Positions 27,797 through 37,318 of a DNA stretch of 64,000 nucleotides are shown piece by piece. The DNA comes from Syntrophobacteraceae bacterium (GTDB lineage Bacteria > Desulfobacterota > Syntrophobacteria > Syntrophobacterales > Syntrophobacteraceae): NCBI GenBank assembly GCA_031292215.1, contig JARLHO010000068.1, positions 18,654 to 82,653 of the forward strand, written 5' to 3'. A program made the position numbers and the translations under genes. Below the pieces are notes generated by a model. It was not told the origin of the DNA and did no database searches. It saw nothing but the letters and a program-made list of their open reading frames with translations. Within the stretch, counting starts at the first letter, position 1; each line of letters starts with the position of its first letter.

Positions 27797-28039
27797 ATGA
27801 GAGCATATAAAAAGCTGCTTCTTGTTTTTATAATGGTGTTTACCGTTGCAATGGCCGGCGGAGGCATATTCGCGACAAACGCAAATGCCCAGTGCGGATT
27901 ATGCGGGTTCAGTCTATCGTGGCTAAGCCCCTGTAACTGGCATTTCCCGACATGCTCCAGTTGTGCTCGTACCTCGGTGGCTCCTTCGAACATGCAGGCT
28001 CATAGTAATGGGGGAGAGCAACCGTTTCCCAATTATTAG
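27797..28039 (+). CDS. Small secreted Cys-rich protein, unknown function
   Basis: 80 residues: a signal peptide with Lys-rich start and hydrophobic core (cleavage near NANA-Q, residues about 31-32) and a mature part of about 48 residues with six cysteines (QCGLCGF, SPCNW, PTCSSCA). The even number and pairing of cysteines suggest disulfides or metal binding in the periplasm. AGGAG lies about 10 bases before the ATG and a strong terminator follows, so it is a complete single-gene unit. I do not recognise a family. Confidence 0.65.
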   Translation: MRAYKKLLLVFIMVFTVAMAGGGIFATNANAQCGLCGFSLSWLSPCNWHFPTCSSCARTSVAPSNMQAHSNGGEQPFPNY

Positions 28040-28101
28040 GAGGAAAACCGCCTGCCAATCAGGTGGGGGCAAATCGACCTTTTTTTTAAACTAAAAACTA
28101 T

Positions 28102-28135
28102 AAAACCCCGGTGGCGCTACCTGCCGGGGTTTTTA
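28102..28135 (+). terminator. Terminator after the small secreted protein
   Basis: ACCCCGG (28105-28111) pairs with CCGGGGT (28124-28130), followed by TTTTT. An A-run on the left would also let it stop the convergent minus-strand gene. Confidence 0.88.
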
Positions 28136-28153
28136 CCATTTCATGCCGACAGG

Positions 28154-28592
28154 TCAACTTTGGCGGGCAATATTTCTGACATCGCGGGCAAAAAAAAGCC
28201 CTTTTCGGGCGATAAAATCGTCGGAATCCGCGGTGAGTCCGATCCATCCGAGCATTCTCGGGTTTGCGTAGGAAAGGGACCCACCGGTTTCGAACGCGAT
28301 CAGGAAGCGATCGTATTTGGGAGCGTCAGCGGGTGGTTCGAAGTACCGAAGACAGCCGTTCATCCCGAAGTGCGCGATCAGCCACTTGCCGCCGTCGGTT
28401 TTCGCAAAAAGATATTTTCCGTGCTGCCTGGTGGAAATAAAACGTTTGGCCGCTCAACTGCTCTTCGAGTTCAAAGGGGGTGAGTCCCCGCACTATACGA
28501 GCGTCCTTTACCCGTGCCGAGGCGATCTTTTGCCCGAGCGCCAATCTTTTGAAATATTTGGCCGAGGCGGCCACCTCCGGCAGCTCAGGCAT
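28154..28592 (-). pseudogene. Broken formamidopyrimidine-DNA glycosylase (MutM/Fpg-like)
   Basis: The N-terminus MPELPEV (28592) is the invariant Fpg/Nei start, with Pro1 (after Met removal) the catalytic nucleophile. The frame then runs to about residue 55 (LSGQTFYFHQ), where a single-base shift near 28425-28436 moves the homology to another frame: HGKYLFAKTDGGKWLIAHFG, MNGCLRYF, YANPRMLGW. That frame ends at 28154. Even joined, only about 145 residues exist against 270-290 in the family; the helix-two-turn-helix and zinc-finger half is absent. It starts 13 bases after the M1 aminopeptidase stop, apparently as the last gene of that operon. A sequencing error could explain the shift but not the missing half. 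Confidence 0.8.
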
Positions 28593-28605
28593 ACTGTCCC
28601 TCGAA

Positions 28606-31263
28606 TCACACAGTCAAATAGGCCCTTGCCTGCCGGTGCACCGCCGGGCAGGTCCGATCGGATACGTTTGAAACGACCCGCTCGAGGGCGGACACCACCA
28701 TTTGCTTAAGGTCGGGCTTCATTTTGCCCACGTGCTGAAAAGTGTTGAGCATTCGGGCGGCGTTCGTGTAGTTTACCGGCGCAAGCTCGATCACCAGGTC
28801 GGCGATCCAATTTATGCCCCGATCGCACCAGATCATCTCGTTATTGCCGGCCATCGTCAGAAAAAGCGCCCGGCACCAGGTGGGCTGGGTGATCTGGAAG
28901 GTTGGCCTTGCGCGTTCCTTTTCTATCTGTTCGAAAACGTCCGGACAGGCGCCGCCCGCTATTACTCGAAGATAATTGGCGTATCCGGTTATGGTCGCAT
29001 GCCATTGCCGGTAGGTCTCCTCCAGGATGTCGAGCCTTTCGGGGGCCGAAGAGCGATTGAGCGCCGCCAGCGCGGTTACCTTGTCGTTTGCAATGGTTGC
29101 CCGGCGGAAGTGGTCAAGAATTATCCGGTGACTTTCGGGGGTGTCCTTAGCTGTTATGAGATCGAGCAGCACGCCTTTTAACTGTCTGGCCTCGATTCCT
29201 TCAAGGAGAGCGCTGGTAGACCAGGGAGCATAGGTGTCGAGATTTTCGAACTCTCCAAGAAGCTCTCGCTCGTACAGAGTGTGCACGGCGACCATGAGTT
29301 GGCGCCTTGCGGAAACGAGTTCGGGAAACCACGCACAAAATCTTCTGTCCATCGGCTGCTCGTCGATTCTTAGGAAAAATGCCTTGAGCGCCGGGGGAAG
29401 GGAGGCATCGGAGAGGATTTCACCGTAGAGGCCGAGCCAGAGGGGGTCTACCTGCGAGTTCTTTTCCCGTAGCTTCTTCTTTCGTTCGATGTCGGTTAGC
29501 ATGCGCATCGCATTGACGCGGCAGTAGGCGTTCGGGTCGGTTCTCGCCTGGAGAACGAGGGTCTCGACGTTTGCGCTTTCGTCGACAAAGGTCCCGTAAA
29601 AGGAATAATCCCTGTTTATAGAAGCAAAAGCCGGCGGGGTCGGAAGGTGTTCAAAAGAGAGTTCCGCCTCCGGCGCGCTTAGCTCAAACACCCGGTCTGT
29701 GCCTGGAATGTCGACGCCCCGGGCGTCCACCAGGGCAAGCCTTATCGGGACGACAAACGGGGGTTTGCCATCACGGGTTTCCTGTGAAAACCGGACATGA
29801 AAGGCGCCCTCCTCCGGCTCCTGGCGGGTGGTTGCGCGCACCGCGGGATAACCTATCCGGTAGAGCCACTCTTTCTTGAATTCATCCAGCCGCCTGCCGG
29901 AGGCCTCTTCGAAGCATTCGAAAAACTGGTCGGTATTGGCGTTGCCAAAGTGATAACGGGTAAAATAAAGAGTTTTTCCGGCCCTAAACTTTTCGTCTCC
30001 AAGGAGCAGGCGCAGCATGCGGATGACCTCGGCCGCCTTTACGTAGGTCACTCCGTCGATTAGTTCGTCGGGGTCGTTAAAACCTTCGCGGACGATCCGC
30101 CCGGCGTGTCCGGAATCTTCGATCGAAAGCGGCCCGAGCAGCGGACTGCGAATGCTCTCGACCTGGTTTAGCCTTACGACCGTCGGATCGAAAACATCGG
30201 CCATGAACTGCCTTTCGACATCGACGGTGAAGGCCTCGTTTAGCCAGACGTCGAAGGGAGTCTCCATGGTGGTCTCGCTGCCGCACTGGTTGTGTTCGAA
30301 TTCGTGAACGATCACGGCGTGGGCGTAAAACAGAAACTGGTCCATCGTGTCTTCGCCGATAAGTGCTGCGTCCGTGACTATTGTAGTGTTCCCAACGTTT
30401 TCCATCCCTCCGAAATTAGACCTGCTCATGCAGATCGTGCGATAGGTATCCCCCGTGTATTCGTAGCCCTGGGTGGCCTTGATCCAGAGAACCGATTTTT
30501 TCAGGATGCTCATGGGGATTTGCGCCCCGCTGCTCTGGCCGGGGGGGACGAGGTATTCGAGGTTGACCGCGCGGCCGTTGTCATAGACCACCCGGTCCCG
30601 TAAAACGTCCCATGTGCCGGCGCAGGCGATGAAAAGATAGGGGGCCATCGGGACGGGATTATCGAAGGTAATGGTCTGCCTGCCGGGTCGATCCGCACTG
30701 GGAACGGGAACGCCGTCGGGGTTTAGCGCCCGGTCGATATTGCCGTTGCTTATGAGGTGGGTGTAGGAGGCGTCCCCTTCGAGAGTGGTCCTCATGGTGC
30801 ACTTGGCGCGGCAGTCATCGAAGATGGCCATTATTTTCTGAAAGCCCCACTGCTGGCACTGAGACATATACTGCTGGGGAGCTCCGGGGGGAGTTACGTC
30901 CTTGTAGAGCCCTTCCAGGACAGCGTCGGAAGGGCGGCAAATCGATTTTGCGCGCACCGAAAAGCTTTGCCCCTTGCCCACCTTTTGCGGCAGCAGTACT
31001 ACCAGTCCGTTTTGTGCGGCGAGGTACTCATAGTCGAGGGGGACCGGGTCCGAATCGGCCTCCGGGAGCCATTCGAGGCTTATTATTTCGAGGTCGCGGG
31101 CATCGAGTTCAATTCTATCGAGTTCTCGGGCCGCTGTCATGTGAAGGCGGTTTGTCGCCTCCACCCTGTCTTCGAAGAAGTTGATATATATGTCGAGGTG
31201 TTCCAACCGTACGGGAAGTTCACCAAAGTCGGCTTTCAGGTACTTGTATCTGGAGTCGGGCAA
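28606..31263 (-). CDS. M1 family zinc aminopeptidase
   Basis: 885 residues. Zinc site HEFEH at 320-324 with the third ligand Glu343 in LNEAF, exactly the HExxH-18-E spacing of M1 peptidases; the substrate-binding exopeptidase motif reads GGMEN (family GAMEN/GGMEN). An N-terminal beta domain precedes the catalytic domain and a large helical C-terminal domain follows, as in PepN. It removes N-terminal residues from peptides in the cytosol; no signal peptide. Downstream on the same strand is the broken mutM-like gene; dinB lies 27 bases upstream, so the three are probably one transcript. Confidence 0.93.
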   Translation of the reverse strand: MPDSRYKYLKADFGELPVRLEHLDIYINFFEDRVEATNRLHMTAARELDRIELDARDLEIISLEWLPEADSDPVPLDYEYLAAQNGLVVLLPQKVGKGQSFSVRAKSICRPSDAVLEGLYKDVTPPGAPQQYMSQCQQWGFQKIMAIFDDCRAKCTMRTTLEGDASYTHLISNGNIDRALNPDGVPVPSADRPGRQTITFDNPVPMAPYLFIACAGTWDVLRDRVVYDNGRAVNLEYLVPPGQSSGAQIPMSILKKSVLWIKATQGYEYTGDTYRTICMSRSNFGGMENVGNTTIVTDAALIGEDTMDQFLFYAHAVIVHEFEHNQCGSETTMETPFDVWLNEAFTVDVERQFMADVFDPTVVRLNQVESIRSPLLGPLSIEDSGHAGRIVREGFNDPDELIDGVTYVKAAEVIRMLRLLLGDEKFRAGKTLYFTRYHFGNANTDQFFECFEEASGRRLDEFKKEWLYRIGYPAVRATTRQEPEEGAFHVRFSQETRDGKPPFVVPIRLALVDARGVDIPGTDRVFELSAPEAELSFEHLPTPPAFASINRDYSFYGTFVDESANVETLVLQARTDPNAYCRVNAMRMLTDIERKKKLREKNSQVDPLWLGLYGEILSDASLPPALKAFFLRIDEQPMDRRFCAWFPELVSARRQLMVAVHTLYERELLGEFENLDTYAPWSTSALLEGIEARQLKGVLLDLITAKDTPESHRIILDHFRRATIANDKVTALAALNRSSAPERLDILEETYRQWHATITGYANYLRVIAGGACPDVFEQIEKERARPTFQITQPTWCRALFLTMAGNNEMIWCDRGINWIADLVIELAPVNYTNAARMLNTFQHVGKMKPDLKQMVVSALERVVSNVSDRTCPAVHRQARAYLTV

Positions 31264-31290
31264 TTCGGTCCTCCTCGATCGAAAGGTGAT

Positions 31291-32448
31291 TCAAAAGGTG
31301 TCAAACATTGGCCCCCGCACGACCACATCCTCTGTAAAACGGCTGCGGAGCCGGTCCAGGGCGCGGTCCAGTCGCGCGCTTCGCGGGGTGTCCCGCCCCG
31401 ATAAATCGAGTCTTAACTGGCTTGGGCCGGAAAAAAAGTTGGAAGCCCCGATGCCTATGAGGCGCACTTTCCCCGCCGGTCCTAAATCGGCAAAAAGCTT
31501 TCGTCCCACGGCGAAAAGGGTGTCTGTCGAATCGAATGGCTCAGGCAGGGTGCGGCTTCTGGTGATCGTTTTAAAGTCGGACATTTTAATCTTAAGGGTT
31601 ACGGTTCTTGCCTTGAAACCAATCTTTCGAAGCTCGCGCCCCACTTCCTCTGCCTGGGAAAGAAGCACCTTTTTTAGCTCGAAGCAATTATCGGTGTCGC
31701 GGGCAAGGGTGTGTTCGGCGCTAACCGACTTGGGGGCGCTGCAGGGTTCAACCGGCGAATCGTCTATTCCCGAGGCCCGGGCATAAAGAGCCCCGCCCCA
31801 TTTGCCAAGCCTTGAGTCCCAATAGCCGGCCGGAAATTTCAGGATATCGGCCGCATAAACGACGCCAAGTTTTCGGAGCTCTTCGCCGGTCTTTTTCCCG
31901 ACTCCGGGAATTTTTCCTACCGGAAGGCGCCTTAAGAATTCTTCGACTTCTTTTTGTTCGATAATCATCAGCCCGTCGGGCTTTTTGTAGTCGGAGGCGA
32001 CTTTTGCAAGGAATTTGTTTGGCGCCATTCCAATCGAGCATGAAAGAGAGACGGTTCGACGGACCAGCGATTTTATCCGGAGGCAAAGTGCGTGGGGGGC
32101 GCCATGGAGTCTTTCCGTCCCCGTGAGATCGACAAAGGCCTCGTCTATCGATACCTGTTCGACTACGGGAGATATCCCCCGCAAAATTTCCATTACGGCG
32201 CGGGAAGCCTCTTTGTAGCGGCTCATCCTGACCGGGAGAAAAACTGCATGGGGGCAAAGCCTTTTGGCCTGGAAAACGGGCATGGCCGAATGGACGCCGA
32301 AGCGCCTGGCTTCGTAGGATGCGGCGCAGACCACTCCGCGCATTTCTCCGCCCACGATTACCGGCTTGCCCGTAAGCCCGGGGTTGTCGGCCTGTTCAAC
32401 CGAGGCGAAAAACGCGTCCATATCCAGGTGCATTATTTTTCTTCTCAC
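31291..32448 (-). CDS. dinB: DNA polymerase IV (Y family)
   Basis: About 385 residues of an error-prone translesion polymerase. Palm motifs [10 protein letters not shown] and [10 protein letters not shown] carry the catalytic acidic residues, and the [20 protein letters not shown] and GVGKKT (helix-hairpin-helix) blocks follow; the C-terminal little-finger domain is present. The start is a GTG at 32448 giving [14 protein letters not shown], the family-like N-terminus; the open frame further upstream runs into a simple-sequence tract. It heads the dinB, aminopeptidase, mutM-remnant cluster. No LexA-type operator was recognised. Confidence 0.92.
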   Translation of the reverse strand: [385 protein letters not shown]

Positions 32449-32784
32449 TTTATCCACTCTACAAGGATAAAGTAAAAAGCAAAAAGGCAAAAGGCAAAAG
32501 GCAAAAGGTGAAGGGAAAAAAGATTGCCGGAGGCCGGTTTCGCGCGCGAGAACCGTGGAACTGCAAGGAGGAGAAAAGTTAAACCCCAAGTGACCGTTTC
32601 ATCTGCCCAACTTCACCGCATGTGGTTCATCCCGGATGCTCTTCTCAACTTCCCATCGAAGCTTTTTAGACTTCTTTTTTCCGCTGAGCTTCTCCCCCGG
32701 GCATATCAACTGGGCTTCTTACTCGGACCTCTCGGGGTTCTACTGGAAGTTAAGACCGGAAAATCCATTGTCAAGAAAATTTTT
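32449..32784. other. Space with short tandem repeat upstream of dinB
   Basis: About 335 bases. 32472-32515 holds four imperfect copies of a GGCAAAA heptamer, which could vary in number. The remainder shows no gene or clear promoter. Confidence 0.5.
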
Positions 32785-33348
32785 TCAGTAGCGGTTGAGC
32801 CCGGTGATTGCATCGCTTAGGATGCCGATGTAGGGCAGGTTGCGGTAAAGCTGGCGAAAATCGAGGCCGTAGCCCACGACAAACCGGTCGGGGACCTTGA
32901 AGCCTCTAAAGGTTATCGGGATCCGTAAGATCCGGCGAGCCTCCTTGTCGAGGAAAGTGCACACGCGGATACTCTTCGGCCGTCGGGCTTCGAGGTTTCG
33001 CAGCAGGTAGCCCGCAGTCATTCCGGTATCGATTATGCCTTCAATCAAGAGAACGTCGCGGCCTTCGATTACGCAGTCGAGATCTTTTGTTATGCGGGCG
33101 GCCCCGCTCGGGCGGTGCGCGTCCGCATAGCTCATAAGGGATATGAAATCCATCTCGACAGGGATTGTAATCTCCTTTACCAGGTCGGACATGAAAAGGA
33201 CACATCCCTTGAGCACGCCGACAAGCAGGGGAGTCCGGTCCTTATAGGCGGCCGATATCTCCCGGCCAAGCTCTTCGATGCGGCCGGAAATCGTCTCCCG
33301 ATCGATCAAAATCTCCACAATGCCTTCAGGTTTATCGCTCATTTGCAA
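32785..33348 (-). CDS. hpt: Hypoxanthine phosphoribosyltransferase
   Basis: 187 residues of the purine-salvage enzyme that joins hypoxanthine or guanine to PRPP. The PRPP loop reads LLIEGIIDTG (residues 101-109): Glu103 and the catalytic-base Asp107 are kept but the usual second acidic residue (E-D) is Gly104, an unusual change. GVLKGCVLFMSDL, DFISLMSY and FVVGYGLDFRQLYRNLPYIG match the family. Its start overlaps the 3' end of the upstream kinase-nuclease fusion gene by 17 bases, so the two are co-transcribed and coupled. Confidence 0.92.
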   Translation of the reverse strand: MQMSDKPEGIVEILIDRETISGRIEELGREISAAYKDRTPLLVGVLKGCVLFMSDLVKEITIPVEMDFISLMSYADAHRPSGAARITKDLDCVIEGRDVLLIEGIIDTGMTAGYLLRNLEARRPKSIRVCTFLDKEARRILRIPITFRGFKVPDRFVVGYGLDFRQLYRNLPYIGILSDAITGLNRY

Positions 33349-34297
33349 CCGGCTCGCCTAATAGTCCGAATTTGGCCATAAGACTGTAGAAATCCCGCTG
33401 ATAGAAGAGCCGAATATTTATCTCCGGATAGAGGCGCCTCAATTTGCGCACCTTTCGGTTCTTGCGGGTCACCAGGCTTTGTTTCAAAGTGGTCAGTTCA
33501 ATGTAGAGATCCTGCTCGGGGAGATAGAAATCGGGCGTAAACGCCTCCATTGTCTTTCCCTCGGCGTCGGTTTCCAACTGGAAGGTGCGAGGCTCGTATT
33601 CGAAAGGGATGTGGTAGAATTCCAAAAACCGCGCGAACTCCGATTCGGCGTCGTTGACATAGCGTCCGTTGCCCCCCTTTTCGGGGAGGTGGGGTTTTAG
33701 TGTGTTTTCAACTATCTTTTCCCTCGGCGCCTGCCGGATACCCATCTCTTCCACGGCGGTTACTATAATGTTTAGCGCCTGTTCGACCGATACGCGGTCC
33801 ATTCTAAGGGTCAAATCGTAGAGGGTGGGGTCCGCGGCGCTAAGATGGTACAAGGCGCGTAAATACCGGGTACGTTCCGCTTCAAGGGTTCTCACCAGCC
33901 TTAGGGCATTTCTTTCGGACAAGCCTTCGCGGTTTTTTACCTGCGCTACTCGAAATTTTCGCGGCGCCACAAATCGCACATGGAGCGTGCCGGGCCGGTC
34001 GCGAAAAAGCCCCTGGGCGCCTCTTTCAAGAACGACCAGGTCCTGCTCTTCGGCCAACTGGGCAATGAGATCCTGAAACAGCCTGGCATAGCCTTCGGTT
34101 TCCGGGTCGATTTTCCCGCCTCCCTTTGAAATCGCCTCCTCCACGTGAAGGAGCCTGGCTTCGTCCAGGTCGACTTCTCCCGAGAGTTGAACAAGCTTTG
34201 CCCTGTCGACAAGAGAAAATCCCAGCCGCCCGGCTATGCGGGCCGCCACCTCTTTTCCCATGGCTCCAGGTTCTCTGAATACGGTTATTACCGCCAT
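33332..34297 (-). CDS. Cytidylate kinase-like protein fused to a PD-(D/E)XK-like nuclease domain
   Basis: 321 residues. Residues 1 to about 190 resemble the cytidylate-kinase-like family (VITVFREPGAMGKEVAARIA, DRAKLV, VVLERGAQ, VRFVAP). Residues about 205-310 look like a restriction-endonuclease-like fold: TPDFYLP at 252-258 and IELTTLK at 264-270, where the expected (D/E)xK reads E-x-T with a Lys three residues later. Such C-terminal domains are known next to kinases in a few anaerobes, but the function is not known to me. It overlaps hpt by 17 bases, suggesting a nucleotide-related role. Both assignments come from motif reading; the kinase part is surer than the nuclease part. Confidence 0.72.
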   Translation of the reverse strand: MAVITVFREPGAMGKEVAARIAGRLGFSLVDRAKLVQLSGEVDLDEARLLHVEEAISKGGGKIDPETEGYARLFQDLIAQLAEEQDLVVLERGAQGLFRDRPGTLHVRFVAPRKFRVAQVKNREGLSERNALRLVRTLEAERTRYLRALYHLSAADPTLYDLTLRMDRVSVEQALNIIVTAVEEMGIRQAPREKIVENTLKPHLPEKGGNGRYVNDAESEFARFLEFYHIPFEYEPRTFQLETDAEGKTMEAFTPDFYLPEQDLYIELTTLKQSLVTRKNRKVRKLRRLYPEINIRLFYQRDFYSLMAKFGLLGEPVANER

Positions 34298-34695
34298 GCC
34301 ATTTCGCTCAAGATGAAGGAAAAATCCCGCCCGTTAAGAAGTCCCGTCGCGCCCCCCCCCCCGGAAGGATTCCCGGCCCGGGGGAGACAAAAAAATTGCT
34401 CCCGTAAACACTTCGATCCGGGTTTTTCGCGGGAATCGATCAACTATTATATCGTTTGTCGGGAAGAGGAAGGAAGAACAAACTGAGATGTTTTGCAGTT
34501 TTTCAGGACTGTTCCCGGTTTTCGGATTTATCCGCGCCAGCGCCTGCGCGGCCGCCATTACTTTCACTAAAAAAGGTTTCATGTGGAACCTTTACCCAAC
34601 CGATATTGTTTTAGAGAAAAACTCGGGTCTCAGGATAAACGCGTTTCGGGTTATTTATCTATGAATCAGGTGGAAACACACGAAAAGGAGAACGG
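34298..34695. other. Upstream region of Cache/chemoreceptor module 1
   Basis: About 400 bases without a gene between divergent transcription units. It contains the conserved block described separately (34550-34612). Confidence 0.4.
34550..34612 (+). promoter_or_regulatory. Conserved upstream block, module 1
   Basis: 63 bases that align without gaps to 37465-37527 upstream of module 2. Shared parts are GGCCGCCATTAC at the left, TCATG in the middle and ACCGAT-TTG at the right, each at the same offset. It probably contains the common promoter or a regulator site; the right part ACCGATAT vaguely recalls a flagellar sigma-28 -10 element, but no matching -35 is seen. Confidence 0.5.
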
Positions 34696-35211
34696 ATGAA
34701 GATCAGGCGGTTGGTTTGTGCTGCGGGAATTATTTCGCTGATGGTGGTGGGGTTGGGAAGCTTTTCCTATGCCGGGGAACAGGCGACCCCGGGGGATATC
34801 ACCCAGAAGGTAAAGGATGCGGCGGCTTCTTTGGAAAAATCGAAAGGAGCAAACTTGGCCGATTTCGATAATCCGAAAGGCCCCTGGGTCTTTAAGGACA
34901 CCTATGTATACGTTCAGGATTGCGGCAAGGGGACCATGGCGGCTCACCCCTTTGCAAAGCAGCTCGTGGGCAAAAATGTCGCGGGATTGCAGGACGTGAA
35001 GGGCAATTTCCTTACTGCCGAGATTTGTGCTGCCGGCAAGAAGCCGGGGGGCGGCTGGACCGAGTACTGGTTTCCCAAGCCGGGGGAAAAGACCCCTTCG
35101 CGAAAGGTCAGTTATGCCCTTGAGGCGCCCGGCTCTTCTTTGGTCGTAACCGCCGGAATGTATAGCGATACGCTCAAGGTGAGCGATCTTGACGGTCAAC
35201 TGAAGAAATAG
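34696..35211 (+). CDS. Secreted single-Cache-domain protein (module 1)
   Basis: 171 residues: signal peptide (to about SYA, residue 26) and a free single Cache (sCache_2-like) domain. Family features: the [19 protein letters not shown] strand, [13 protein letters not shown] (ligand-pocket region), [25 protein letters not shown] and VTAGMYSD. Cache domains bind small ligands such as organic acids or amines, usually as part of receptors; here it is a separate periplasmic protein with no membrane anchor beyond the signal peptide. It lies 89 bases ahead of a chemoreceptor, and the pair is duplicated at 37614-40144, so it is probably that receptor's ligand-binding partner (inference). Confidence 0.82.
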   Translation: MKIRRLVCAAGIISLMVVGLGSFSYAGEQATPGDITQKVKDAAASLEKSKGANLADFDNPKGPWVFKDTYVYVQDCGKGTMAAHPFAKQLVGKNVAGLQDVKGNFLTAEICAAGKKPGGGWTEYWFPKPGEKTPSRKVSYALEAPGSSLVVTAGMYSDTLKVSDLDGQLKK

Positions 35212-35300
35212 GCGCAGCGGGAAATCGGATATCGAATATACTGAAAATGCTTGGAAATCGGGGTGTCTCGCAAGACACCCCCCCCCAAGGGAGTAAGATG

Positions 35301-37196
35301 ATGAGGATAAGCTATAAGATTGCGCTTTTGGTTTCAGTGGCCCTGCTTTTGTATCTGATTTCCTCCGCCGTCTTTTTCGTTCTTAACGGGAAAACAACGA
35401 AGTACTATGATTTTTCATCGAAAATTAAAGATTTCGATAACTGCCTGCTAACGACCATCATCCACGAGAAGGATTACAGCCTACATTTGGACGCTAAGAG
35501 CGCGGATGACGTCCTTGCAGGAAATACGAAGAGCAGCCAATATCTAAAAGAGATCGAAAGCCGCGCGGAAGGCGAGGGCAACGATTTCCAGGCTCTTACC
35601 GGGGCCCTGCAAAATTATCGGACGACTTTTCAACATCTGCAAAGAAACAATCAGGACATTTATTCCCTCAAACGTGAAGTCAATAAATCTTTGGACCAAC
35701 TCCTGGCCAAGTCCGCCGAAATCGCCGCGCAAATTAACACTATCCGGGGAATGACCCTCATGCAGGGCGGCAGCGAGGAAGACTCGAGTCTTAACTCTCT
35801 GATTGTGGCCACAAAGGCCATGGTGGCGGGCTCTTCGGAACTCGTTCTGGTTATCGACCGGGACCTGCTGCTCGATAACAACGAAAAGAGCTATTCTGAC
35901 CAGTGGAAAAAAATATCGGCGGATTTGAACTCGCAGCAAAGCAACACAACCGCCCTGGTCGGGATGCTCAAGGAAACCGAATTCAAGAGTTACGCAGCTC
36001 TAATCAACCGGGCGATTCCCTCGATGCTAAAAGATGCCCAGGCAATTTATAAGCTTTGGCTGGAGAACCGTGGACTTACGGCGCAATTGAACTCGGTGCG
36101 CGATGGAATCATCGCCCGTGACACCTCGATGATGGCTTCCATCAAAGAGCGTCTGGGGCAAATCGAGCGTAGCGGCCGACTCATGAACTTCGCTTCCATG
36201 GGAATAATCTTTTTGGTGCTGATCGCCGGCGGCATATTTATCGGACGCTCCATCACCATCGCCATCCGCAGGCTCAGCGAGCAGCTTCGCCAGGGGGCCG
36301 ACTGGACGGCCATGGCGGCGGTCCAGATGATCTCGGCCAGCCATTCGCTGGCCGATGGAGCCTCCGAACAGGCCGCGGCCCTCGAAGAGACTTCCTCCTC
36401 TCTTGAGCAGACCGCGTCCATGACCAGGAGCAACGCCCACAATGCCCATGGGTCAAACTCGCTCATGAAGGAAATCAGCCGGACCGTCGAACGGTCGAAT
36501 CGGTCGATGCTAAAAGTAAAGGATTCGATGGCGGAAATCTCCCAGTCGAGCCAAGAGACCCAGGCCATTGTAAAGACGATAGACGAAATCTCGTTTCAGA
36601 CAAATCTTTTGGCCCTAAATGCCGCAGTGGAAGCGGCGCGGGCCGGGGAAGCGGGGGCGGGGTTCGCCGTGGTTGCCGGTGAGGTGAGAAACCTCGCCAT
36701 GCGCGCCGCGGATGCGGCGCGAAATACCGCGGACTTAATCGAAGCGACCGTAAAAAGAGTCCATGATGGGGCCGCTGTGGCGGCGCAGGCTTACAATGAG
36801 TTTGCCGGCGTTACGAAAAACATCTCCAAGGCCGCCGAAATGGTCGAAGAAATAGCGCACGCCTCCGAAGAGCAGGCCCGAGGCGCCGAGCAGATCAATA
36901 AGGCTGTTTCGGATATGGACAAAGTGACCCAAAAAAATGCCGCAGACGCCGAGGAATCGGCCTCCGTTTGCGAGGAACTGGGCGTCAGGGCAAAACGTAT
37001 GAAGCAGTTGGTCTTCGATCTGGTCTCCCTGGTCGGAGGGACTAATGGGGCCGCTGCCGAAGAAATAAGCCCCGTCAAAAAGGCGGGGAAAAAGAGAGAT
37101 AAGGCAGGCAAGTTCAGGGCACTTTTGGGTAGAGCCAAGGGGAAGGATCGCGGCCGCTCGGAGGGAGCTCTTGAAGGTCGCCCGGAAGATTTTTAA
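35301..37196 (+). CDS. Methyl-accepting chemotaxis protein 2 (module 1)
   Basis: About 631 residues. Membrane segment 1 (about 5-28), a periplasmic helical domain (about 29-295) with no recognisable Cache fold, membrane segment 2 (about 298-318, [18 protein letters not shown]), a very short linker, and the signalling domain with tip [20 protein letters not shown]. Poly-basic C-terminal tail. Start chosen at 35301 to match the paralogue MRISYK; AAGGGAG lies 7 bases upstream, and an ATG three bases earlier is possible. From about base 36120 the DNA is almost the same as the paralogue at 39061, while the sensor halves differ strongly. It follows the secreted Cache protein and probably reads its ligand state. 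Confidence 0.93.
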   Translation: MRISYKIALLVSVALLLYLISSAVFFVLNGKTTKYYDFSSKIKDFDNCLLTTIIHEKDYSLHLDAKSADDVLAGNTKSSQYLKEIESRAEGEGNDFQALTGALQNYRTTFQHLQRNNQDIYSLKREVNKSLDQLLAKSAEIAAQINTIRGMTLMQGGSEEDSSLNSLIVATKAMVAGSSELVLVIDRDLLLDNNEKSYSDQWKKISADLNSQQSNTTALVGMLKETEFKSYAALINRAIPSMLKDAQAIYKLWLENRGLTAQLNSVRDGIIARDTSMMASIKERLGQIERSGRLMNFASMGIIFLVLIAGGIFIGRSITIAIRRLSEQLRQGADWTAMAAVQMISASHSLADGASEQAAALEETSSSLEQTASMTRSNAHNAHGSNSLMKEISRTVERSNRSMLKVKDSMAEISQSSQETQAIVKTIDEISFQTNLLALNAAVEAARAGEAGAGFAVVAGEVRNLAMRAADAARNTADLIEATVKRVHDGAAVAAQAYNEFAGVTKNISKAAEMVEEIAHASEEQARGAEQINKAVSDMDKVTQKNAADAEESASVCEELGVRAKRMKQLVFDLVSLVGGTNGAAAEEISPVKKAGKKRDKAGKFRALLGRAKGKDRGRSEGALEGRPEDF

Positions 37197-37250
37197 CGGC
37201 GGCGGGCGCCATGAAACAACGTTCCAACTTGTTCCCTTTGGATCCATTCC

Positions 37251-37318
37251 ACGACTTTCCCCCTCGGTCGGGGGGAAGTCGTAGAGCCTGCGGGAACGTT
37301 TTTTAGGTCCCGCGTTTT
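37251..37318 (+). terminator. Hairpin and T-run after chemoreceptor 2
   Basis: CGACTT plus CCCCC pairs with GGGGG plus AAGTCG (37252-37281). About 20 bases on, CGGGAACG is followed by TTTTTT, and GGGAACG can pair with CGTTCC near 37220. Either arrangement can terminate. Confidence 0.6.

Noticed and set aside
32472..32515. Phase-variation tract in dinB (GGCAAAA heptamers)
   Set aside because: The tract is upstream of the most plausible start and not in the coding region; only a possible expression effect remains.
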